NCBI GenBank assembly: GCA_022828595.1
Contig: JAKGHH010000001.1
Location: 122,152,999-122,216,998 of the forward strand
From: Nelumbo lutea
Taxonomy: Eukaryota > Streptophyta > Magnoliopsida > Proteales > Nelumbonaceae
DNA length: 64,000 nt
Direction of reading: 5' to 3'
Of this stretch, positions 56,911 through 64,000 are shown piece by piece. How positions within the stretch are numbered: position 1 is the first letter of the stretch; every line of letters starts with the position of its first letter. The notes under the pieces were generated by a model, which saw only the letters and a program-made list of their open reading frames with translations, made no database searches and was not told where the DNA came from. The translations under genes were made by a program, and so were the position numbers.

Positions 56911-58785
56911 TTTAACTACCTAATCGTCATGTGTTCTTGCTAACACCCCCCCTCAAGTTGGAGTTTGGTACATTCAACTTGGAGAGGAGAAAATGGAATT
57001 GGTCTACCCCAAGAGCTTTGGTGAACTAATCGGCAGGCTGGGATCTGATAGAAAGGTGTTGCAGTTGAATAGTCTTCTTTTGTACATATCCCAGACAAAG
57101 TGGCAGTCGATGTCAATGTGTTTCGTTCTTTCATGAAACACTGGATTTGTGGCGATGTGTATGGCTGCTTGACTATCACAAAAGAGTTGGATGGGTTGTG
57201 TCAAGAAGAGTATAAGGTCACGAAGAACATGTAGTAGCCAAATTAACTTGCTTGTAGCCATTGCCATAGCCCGATATTCGGCTTCAGCAAACGAACGGGA
57301 GACTATGGCTCGTTTCTTCGTCTTCTAAGAGATGACAGATGTTCCTAACATAGTAACATATCCAGTTGTGGATCAACACATTGAAGGACACATGGCCCAA
57401 TTTGAATCGCAATAAGCATGAAGGGATAAAGCTGAAGAGGAAGAGAAGAAGATGCCTTGTGTTGGATTAGTTTTAATGTATTGAACTTTCCTCTTGGCGG
57501 CCTGCATGTGTTCCTCCCATAGAGCATGTAGGAATTGTGAAAGCATATGGACTGGAAAGCTGAGTCCAGGCCGTGTAATGGTTAAGTACACGAGGCGGCC
57601 CACCAATCTTCTGTATTGCAAAGGGTCTTCTAGTAATGGGCTATCCATGTCTATAAATTATTGTTGTTGTTCCATGGGATGTGAGACGGTATTAGATTCA
57701 ATCATTCCAGTTTCAGTAATGATGTCCAAGGCATACTTATGCTGACAAACATAGATGCCTAAGTCTGTTCTAGTGATCTCTAAGCCCAAAAGATACCGAA
57801 GTGGGCCTAGATCCTTGAGATAAAAGCATTCATTGAGGTGGGCTTTGAGGGCAGCAATACGAACTGGGTCATCTCCCGCAATGACCAAGTCATCAACATA
57901 TACAAGAACAGCCATGAAGGAATTTGGTTGAGTGCATGTGAAAAGAGAATAATCTGACACGGACTGGGTGAACCTAAACTTACTTAGAGCAGCAACAAAT
58001 TTCTCAAACTAGCAGCGGGATGCTTGTTTAAGTCCATACAAGGACTTTTGAAGTTTGCAGACTTTGTTCTTTGACTGTTTGGAAACCCCAAGGGAATGGA
58101 CATGTATACTTCTTCTGTCAAATCACCATGTAAGAAGGCATTATTGACATCTAGTTGGTGCAGAGTCCACCCTTTAATAGCAGCAAAGGCCAACAAACAA
58201 CATAGTGTTGTCAATTTTGCAACGGGTGCGTATGTATCATGGTAGTCTTATCCTTCGATTTGGTTATATCCTTTGGCTACGGGATGAGCTTTATACCGTT
58301 CGATTGTACCATCTGCTCAAAATTTTAATTTGTAAACCCATTTGAAGCCAATGGATTTCTTCCGAGGTGGTAGATCAACAATTGTCTATGTATGATTATG
58401 TTCTAGAGCATCAATTTTATCATCCATTGCTCTACACCAATTTGGATCCTTGATGGCTTGAACATAAGAGATTAGTTCCGGGATAGAGAAGCACAAGCAT
58501 TCAGGATAGTCAAGGAAGTAGGAATGTTGCAAATATAATCGTTTAGGTGTGTGAGCTGTCGTCTATCACGGTGAGGTCGTGAGGGCTGTCGTGGGGCGAT
58601 TTTATCCTTGTAAAGACACATCGTCATGGAAAGCTTCTCCTCCAATTCATTTATAAGCTGATTATACCCTTCCAACATAGTCAAATCTACAACCCGACTA
58701 ACTGCATGTCCTTGCATATGCACCTTTATGTGACTTGTGGCAGAAGTACCATAAATTTGTTTGCTCTAAATCTCCTTCGAATTAA
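54561..58785 (-). mobile_element. Ty1/copia element, 5'-truncated, with array-filled 3' LTR
   Basis: On the minus strand the pol remnant is followed by a purine-rich PPT (AACTTGAGGGGGGG, 56,946-56,960) and then TGTTAGCAAGAAC, the start of the 3' LTR at 56,945. The LTR runs left through the tandem array to about 54,561, where the sequence reads ...CTTCATCGCA before the ARF fragment, giving an LTR of roughly 2.4 kb that is almost entirely tandem repeat. The element is cut at about 58,785 beside a poly-A run (+ strand), so no 5' LTR is present. Confidence 0.7.
57000..58740 (-). pseudogene. Copia pol remnant: RT and RNase H
   Basis: RT text includes [48 protein letters not shown] and DPLQYRRLVGRLVYLTITRP. 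RNase H text includes [28 protein letters not shown] and [20 protein letters not shown] then TKHID. Stops at several places (for example at 57,660 and 57,370) break the frame. This is a different copia lineage from the 29,748 element, whose RT wording differs throughout. Confidence 0.9.
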
Positions 58786-59150
58786 AAAAAAAAAAAACAT
58801 CAAATCCTCATGTGGGTTTTCCTCTTAACCAAAATCTCTAGTGGGTGAATCAGAGTGAGCTTTTCTCTGAAATAGAGATGATGTGTTGGCACTCGATTGG
58901 CAGCCCATACGTTCTCAATAGCTGAGCAAATTCATTTTAAGTTTGCTTGTGAATTTTAATGGCATTGTATCCCAATACGCATTCTCTAACGACTATTAGT
59001 TGTTTAGAGTCCATTTTAACTGTGCTTGTGATTTTTAATAGCACCATATCCGATATGTGTTCTCCAATGACTATTAGTTGTGCTGTGAACCACCTCTCGC
59101 TGGCGAGCTGAGAGGGCAGCATTCCCCCTAGCTACGGTGACAAAGCACGG
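58786..59150. other. Unclassified stretch between the copia and gypsy elements
   Basis: It contains a two-copy tandem repeat (58,936-59,080, period about 77 bp). The rest is unrecognised and may be part of the gypsy 3' LTR on the minus strand. Confidence 0.4.
58936..59080 (+). repeat. Two tandem copies of a 77-bp unit
   Basis: Both copies share 'gcttgtga.ttttaat', 'tgt.ttctc.aa.gactatt' and 'agttgt'. Confidence 0.7.
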
Positions 59151-59402
59151 CTCACAGGGGGCTGGCTATCCTATAGAAAGAAACCGGGAATTTAAGATAA
59201 TGATCGATGATCCTTAAGGGTAATCCGCAGGTGTTTAAATCGGCCAATGGCCATTACAACGATGTCTGAAAAAGTAAAAAACAGCAGGAAGAAAATCATA
59301 ACAGAATTCATAACAACAAGATGCGATGGTGAGACATGGTTGTCTCCATTGTTTTAACGGTCTCGTGCTATATCAATTGCCACATTACCACAACGTGTTA
59401 AG

Positions 59403-60545
59403 TTATCCTGATGTGGGCCCCCCATCTGGTTCGATCCTCAACATTCCCGTCCCCTTAGGATTAGCCTTGTCCTCAAGGCTGAAGCCAGGGAATTTAGTTT
59501 TGAGATCGGCCCAGGTCTCCCTGGTGGCGTCTGAAACTGGAACTCCTTCCCATTGAATTAGTAGTTCAGTCTGTGCCTGGTTATTGCGTTTGATAATTCG
59601 TCTATCGAGAACAGCCTTAGGAGTTGGGTGGAGAGATCCGTCAGTCTGGAGGGGTGGTATGCTAGGACTGTGGATAGCTCCAGTTCCTAGTTTCCTTTTT
59701 AGCCAAGATACATGGAATACTAGATGCAAGCGACCCCCTTCCGGATGAGCCAGTTTGTAGGCAACTAGACCCACCTTGGCAAAGATTTGAAATGGCCCAT
59801 AGTATCTGACTGATAATTTTTGTGATTTCCTGGTGGCGATGGAGCTCTGGCAGTAAGGTTGTAGACGGAGGAAAACCCAATCCCCAATTTCAAAAGTTCA
59901 CTCAGTTCTTTTGCTGTCTGCGTATTGCTTCATCCGGTGTTGGGCTGATTGTAGGTATTCTTTTAACCAGGCTAGGATCTGATCTCGTTCCTTGAGATCC
60001 TGTTCCATGGCAGCTACTCGAATTGTGCCTGGTACATAAGTAAGCAGAGATGGAGGCGGGTACCATAAATTGCCTTAAAGGGAGTGATATTGGTAGCTGA
60101 GCGGTGGGTGGTGTTGTTCCACCATTCAGCGAGTGATTGCCACTTGAACCAGGAGCATGGGTGAGTTCTAGTAAAGCAACGGAGGTAAGTTTTCAGAGTT
60201 TTGTTCAGTGCCTCCGTTTGGCCATCAGACTGAGGATGGTAGGAAGAACTCAGACTCAGAGTGCTCCCTTGCAGTTTGAACAATTCTTGCCAGAACATGC
60301 TGGTGAACACCGGGTCTCTGTCACTGACAATAGAAGTCAGCATACCGTGCAGTTTGAAGATGTTGTCTAGATACGCCTGAGTTACATCCCGGGCTGAATA
60401 AAATGCCCTTATTTTGTCAGTCTAACCACCACCACTAGGATAACAGTTCTTTTTGAGGAGGGTGGCAATCCTTCAATGAAGTCCATCAAAACCTCAGTCT
60501 ATGGTTTCTCTGGAATCAGCAAGGGCTGTAAGAGCCCAGGTAGTG
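59403..60545 (-). pseudogene. Gypsy pol, integrase core to chromodomain
   Basis: After the insertion point the frame resumes with ALPGLLQPLLIP and MDFIEGLPPS, then SDRDPVFTSMFWQELF and SSSYHPQSDGQTEALNKTLK (integrase core with the D and E of the catalytic triad visible). It ends with GRLHLVFHVSWLKRKLG and a chromodomain (VLDRRIIKRNN...LIQWEG, then TWADLKTKFPGFSLEDK). Stops occur at 60,495 and 60,420. Confidence 0.85.
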
Positions 60546-60551
60546 CCGCAT

Positions 60552-61098
60552 TGTTATGGGCCCATGGAATAGGATCTCGTCACGGGTTGGTCCATGGGGA
60601 AAACCTTCTGTTTTCCCTTATTCCTCCATTTTCTTGAGGAACCTATCTTGGTGCCCTAATGGTGATTTGTCCAAGAGATCACCTAACTCTCCTTACTCTC
60701 TTTCTTGATTGAAAATTTTGATGATTTTATTCAATATTCTCAGCTCCTTAAATAGAAGATTACAAGAGATAAGAGTCCTACTTTTAGGAAGACTCCTTGC
60801 TAATTAGGAATGCTCCCTACTAATCTATCCTATTGAACTGATAAGATAAGATAAGATTTCCTTAATCTATCCTACTGAACTGATAAGATAAGATAAGACT
60901 CCCTACTAATCCATACTACTGAACTGATAAGATAAGAGCACTAAATAGATAAGACTCCTACTAATTCCTACTACTGAAAGCAGATAAACTAAGAATACTT
61001 AATAGATAAGATAGGATGAGAACACTAAATTGCTGCTACTGAGAACACTAAATTACTGTTGTTGCAGCACTAAATTGTTGCTGCCGGCGTCCACATCA
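60552..61098 (-). repeat. 3' LTR (left copy) of the TPR-carrying element
   Basis: It starts TGTTATGGGCCCATGG and ends CACATCA on the + strand. It contains many 'gataagataaga' words. Confidence 0.88.
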
Positions 61099-61165
61099 TT
61101 ACTCCCCTCTTGGACTACGAGCTTGTCCTCAAGCTCGAATTTAGGATGGGTGTCTTGAAACACAA
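61099..61165 (-). pseudogene. Chromovirus pol tail
   Basis: The minus strand reads THPKFELEDKLVVQEGSNDV next to the PPT, matching the FP.F.LEDK...EG end of plant chromovirus polyproteins (compare FPGFSLEDK in the host gypsy). Confidence 0.65.
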
Positions 61166-61224
61166 TCAAAGGAATCCCGAATAGGTGGAATGATTTTGCC
61201 CTCCTGGATCGGGTTCCAATGAAG

Positions 61225-61830
61225 AGGGTTCATCCTTAAACAGATGTAGTGAGATACCAAGATTTGACCATGCATAGTTGCATTCTTTGCCGCGGGCAAC
61301 TGCAGCCTTAAGGTACTTCTAAGATGTCTTGAACTATAGAGTACCAAGATTGTGAAGGCCAAGCTGGTGCCACTGAACTGCATCATCTAGATCCTCTTCT
61401 ATTGTCTGCTTTAGTGCGCACAGAGCTCGCTCTTCCACTTTCGTCAAATCATTATGTCCAGTTTCAAGCGTTGCTGCAATTTCATGTTGAGCCTTGTGAA
61501 CCATGACAAGTTCTGCCCATGCTATCCGAAGCACAATTGTTGTAGAGTCCTCTTCTCTAAGCATTGAAGCCATTTCATTCGTAGCCCATGAAAGTTGTTT
61601 GGTGGGATCCTGAGAACTTTTTGCATCCTTGATATGATGAAGCACAACAACATATCGAGTTGACATGCAATTAGGCTCCAGTTTTGTTGCCTTTTCCAAA
61701 CACTTTCTAGCACTTCTATGATCACCAGCCAAATAGTATGCATTAGCAAGATTCACCCAGATATGTGTAGCCCTGGGATCTGATCTGACTGCAGCTAACA
61801 AACACTTTTGCAACATTTGCAGTCGCAACA
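61225..61830 (-). pseudogene. Captured TPR-protein fragment
   Basis: The minus strand reads CLLAAVRSDPRATHIWVNLA, NAYYLAGDHRSARKCLEKAT and KLEPNCMSTRYVVVLHHIKD, then a linker and DDAVQWHQLGLHNL. After an in-frame stop it continues KYLKAAVARGKECNYAWSNL and GISLHL. These are successive tetratricopeptide repeats (W.NL...Y...G....A...LEKA...P pattern) that scaffold protein complexes. I recognise the TPR pattern but not the exact host gene. About 190 codons read without an intron-like gap, as for a cDNA copy. A 204-codon frame (61,334-61,948) covers most of it. Confidence 0.7.
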
Positions 61831-62195
61831 TGAGGCATACAAGCTCCTTCACCAGTGATGACGATCTTGAAGTAGTTGCTCTTATTCTTCTTTGAACTCT
61901 CATCGATGGAATCCTCGATGACACCCAATTCCTGCTTAATCGGAACATTCTGGGTGTTGCTAACCTACGCTAGGGCAATGACCTGCTGCTCATAGGACGA
62001 TTCTGCCATGTCTGGTCAGCGGCTGGTTGTGGTTGTAGCCCCTTCCGGGTTCCTTTCCTTGCTAGAAAATTATAACTCCATCAAGCGCCTTAATTCTCGG
62101 ACATTGTCATTGATCTCGCGCACCTCCTTGCTGTTTTCCACAAGTTTGTACTCCAGATCATGAACTCTAGACATCAATTGCTCAAAGTCACCCAT
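61790..62195 (-). pseudogene. Gag-like leader joined to further captured sequence
   Basis: A start codon at about 62,195 lies some 15 bp after the PBS and opens MGDFEQLMSRVHDLEYKLVE, then VREINDNVREL, a coiled-coil-like heptad pattern. The frame runs on through three stops to MAESSYEQQVIAL and SSKKNKSNYFKIVITGEGAC. A frame change then leads into the TPR part. The second half could be the N-terminal region of the captured gene. Confidence 0.45.
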
Positions 62196-62205
62196 GACGC
62201 CTTGC

Positions 62206-62218
62206 TCTGATACCAAAT
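62206..62218 (-). other. Primer binding site of the TPR-carrying element
   Basis: On the minus strand TGGTATCAGAGC directly follows the 5' LTR end with a short ATT spacer, matching initiator tRNA-Met. Confidence 0.85.
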
Positions 62219-62775
62219 TGTTATGGGCCCATGGAATAGGATCTCGTCACGGGTTGGTCCATGGGGAAAACCTCATGTTTTCCCTTGTTCCTCCATTTTC
62301 TTGAGGAACCTATCTTGGCGCCCTAATGGTGATTTTTCTAAGAGATCACCTAACTCTCCTTGCTCTCTTTCTTGACTGAAATTTTCGATAATTTTATTCA
62401 ATATTCTCAGCTCCTTAAATAGGAGATTACAAGAGATAAGGTCTTACTTTTAGGAAGACTCCCTACTAATCTATCCTACTGAACTGATAAGATAAGATAA
62501 GATAAGACTCCCTTAATTTATCCTACTAAACTGATAAGATAAGATAAGACTCCCTACTAATCCATACTACTGAACTGATAAGATAAGAACACTGAATAGA
62601 TAAGACTCCTACTAATCCCTACTACTGAAAGCAGATAAGCTAAGAATACTGAATAGATAAGATAGGATGGGAACACTAGATAGATAAGATAGGATGAGAA
62701 CACTAAATTGCTACTACTGAGAACACTAAATTACTGCTGCTGCTGCACTAAATTGCTGCTGCAGGCTCCACATCA
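62219..62775 (-). repeat. 5' LTR (right copy) of the TPR-carrying element
   Basis: It has the same ends as the left copy and is followed on the minus strand by the PBS. Confidence 0.88.
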
Positions 62776-64000
62776 CACACTCATATTTATTTTGCTGGCA
62801 TACCATGCATTCGCGGATCCAGGCCTTCTCCTTTTTGTACCCCTTCCAATAGAAGACTTGTTGTATCTTTTTCATTGTCTTGTGAAACCCAGAATGCCCA
62901 CCTGAAAGGGAGTTGTGCATTTCTTCGAATAGCCTTCTTTTGAATATAGATTGTGGACCCAGAACTAATGTCCCCTTCCTCCATTGTAACCCGCCCCCCA
63001 ATTCTGGATAAGGCATCTGTTGCGCCATTTTCCTTGTCCCTCCTATAACAGACTTCATAATCCAGCCCGATCAATTTGCTCAATAATTTCTGCTGTGAAG
63101 GGGTTTTTATCCTCTCATTGAGAATGTGCCCCAAGCTCTGGTGGTCCATGATGACTTGAAACATGTGGCTAAGGAGATAGGGTCGCCATTTGTTAACTAC
63201 CAACACTAGGGCCAAGAGTTCTCGTTCATAGGTGGACCATGCAAGATGTTTGCTATTGAGAGCCTTACTGAAATAGGCTAATGGTCTTCCCTCCTGAGAT
63301 AACACAGCTTCAATGCATATTTAACAATGAAAACCCTTATAAAATCAGGCAATGCCAAGATGGGTGTCCTGGTAAATGTCTCCTTTAACTGACGGAATGC
63401 CTTGTCAGCCTCCTCATTCCATTCCCATGCTCCCATTTTCAAAAAATTTTTTCAATAAATTAGTTAGTGGCTTAGCAATGGTGCCATAATTCTGAACAAA
63501 CTTCCGGTAATAACCGGTTAACCCCAGGAACCCTCGTAGCCCCTTCACATTCTTGGGTGTTGGCCAATGAGTGATACTGGAGACCTTCTCTGGATCAACC
63601 TCTACCCCTTCAAATGATATAATATGACCCAGATATTCAATCTGGGAAATAGCAAATTTGCATTTGCTGAACTTAGCAAACAAGGAGTGTGCTCTCAGAA
63701 TTTTTAAGGTTGCTCTGAGATGCTGTAAGTTTTCCTCCATCGACTTACTGTATACCAGTATGTCGTCAAAAAGAAAAAACCAAAACATACCTGCATAGAA
63801 TTGGTTTGAATACTGAATTCATGAGAGCTTGGAATGTCGATCGTGCATTTAAAAGGCTGAAGGGCATCACGAGGAACTCGTAATGACCCTTGTGTGTCTT
63901 GAAAGCTGTCTTGGGTATATCCTCTGTTATATTGCGAATCTGGTGGTATCCCAAGTGCAAGTCTAACTGGGAAAAAAAACCTGAGTTCCATGAAGTTCAT
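62776..64000 (-). pseudogene. Gypsy pol, RT to integrase zinc-binding region
   Basis: RT text: [25 protein letters not shown], then [18 protein letters not shown] and CKFAISQIEYLGHIISFEG. RNase H text: GRPLAYFSKALNSKHLAWST and YERELLALVLVVNKWRPYL. Integrase HHCC part: LSGGHSGFHKTMKKI and RECMVCQQNKYE, where the TPR-carrying element enters. At least two frameshifts (near 63,780 and 63,430) are present. Confidence 0.88.

Larger units (their letters stand above)
60552..62775 (-). mobile_element. Small non-autonomous gypsy-derived LTR element carrying a TPR gene fragment
   Basis: Direct repeats 60,552-61,098 and 62,219-62,775 (547 and 557 bp, roughly 94-95% by eye over the first 250 bp) start TG and end CA. 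On the minus strand the right copy is the 5' LTR, followed at once by ATTTGGTATCAGAGC (tRNA-iMet PBS). The left copy is preceded by PPT-like AAGAGGGGAGTAA. The 1.1-kb interior has a gag-like leader, a TPR fragment and a chromovirus pol tail. Flanks (CGCAT, CACAC) are not a clear duplication. It lies inside the integrase gene of another gypsy. Confidence 0.85.
59151..64000 (-). mobile_element. Ty3/gypsy chromovirus, continues beyond the window, split by an LTR element
   Basis: Read on the minus strand the order is RT, RNase H, integrase, chromodomain, PPT (CTAAGGGGACGGGAA, 59,444-59,458) and then a 3' LTR starting TGTTGAGGATCG at about 59,443 and running left at least 250 bp. The integrase coding is interrupted at 60,552-62,775 by a second LTR element. 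The 5' part lies to the right of the window. Frameshifts and stops make it inactive. Confidence 0.85.

Noticed and set aside
1..64000. CRISPR arrays, operons, bacterial-type promoters or phage-like systems
   Set aside because: The window is plant nuclear DNA with spliced genes and plant transposons. The only regular array (54.5-56.9 kb) is a contiguous tandem repeat without spacers.

Overview
This is nuclear DNA of a flowering plant. Two host genes have plant-type spliced exon structures: a KRP (CDK inhibitor) and ORC2. Almost everything else is layered plant transposable elements: MULE, CACTA, hAT, PIF/Harbinger, Helitron-like, Ty1/copia, Ty3/gypsy and LINE. I cannot name the species from the sequence.

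Layout. (1) 1-1005 holds the last four exons of a KRP gene on the + strand; its 5' end lies outside the window. (2) About 1.0-14.8 kb is intergenic, with an orphan G-box cluster, two or three Helitron-like termini, several hAT and PIF MITEs (some nested, some with target-site duplications), and AT-rich filler. (3) 14,816-26,934 is a Pack-MULE with TIRs and a 9-bp TSD. It carries fragments of a receptor-like cytoplasmic kinase and other coding DNA, and is split by a 10.4-kb CACTA element (16,212-26,646) that holds its own captured pieces (DUF1068, RNase H, LINE). A second long-TIR element follows 36 bp later (26,971-28,157). (4) 29,748-38,251 is a copia element with 1.95-kb LTRs and a GTTCC TSD. 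It sits inside a small TIR element with an 11-bp TSD, and its pol is full of stops. (5) 38,807-43,692 is a complete six-exon ORC2 gene (362 aa) with an E2F-type site 56 bp before its ATG. (6) 43.7-54 kb contains LINE and gypsy remnants, a solo LTR of the same copia family (47,844-49,689), and several MITEs. (7) 54.3-58.8 kb contains an ARF PB1-domain fragment, a 12-copy 193/179-bp tandem array that makes up most of a copia 3' LTR, and the copia pol on the minus strand. (8) 59.15-64.0 kb is a minus-strand gypsy chromovirus. It is split by a smaller LTR element (60,552-62,775) that keeps a gag-like leader and a chromovirus pol tail but carries a TPR host-gene fragment between them.

How it works together. 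KRP and ORC2 both act in cell-cycle and replication control, but they lie about 38 kb apart and nothing shows co-regulation. The notable theme is repeated capture of host gene pieces by unrelated transposon classes, with insertions nested up to three deep. Both the 29.7-kb copia pol and the TPR-carrying element have premature stops that mostly read as C-to-T changes. All coordinates, splice sites and similarities were read by eye; family names come from motif recognition, not from searches.
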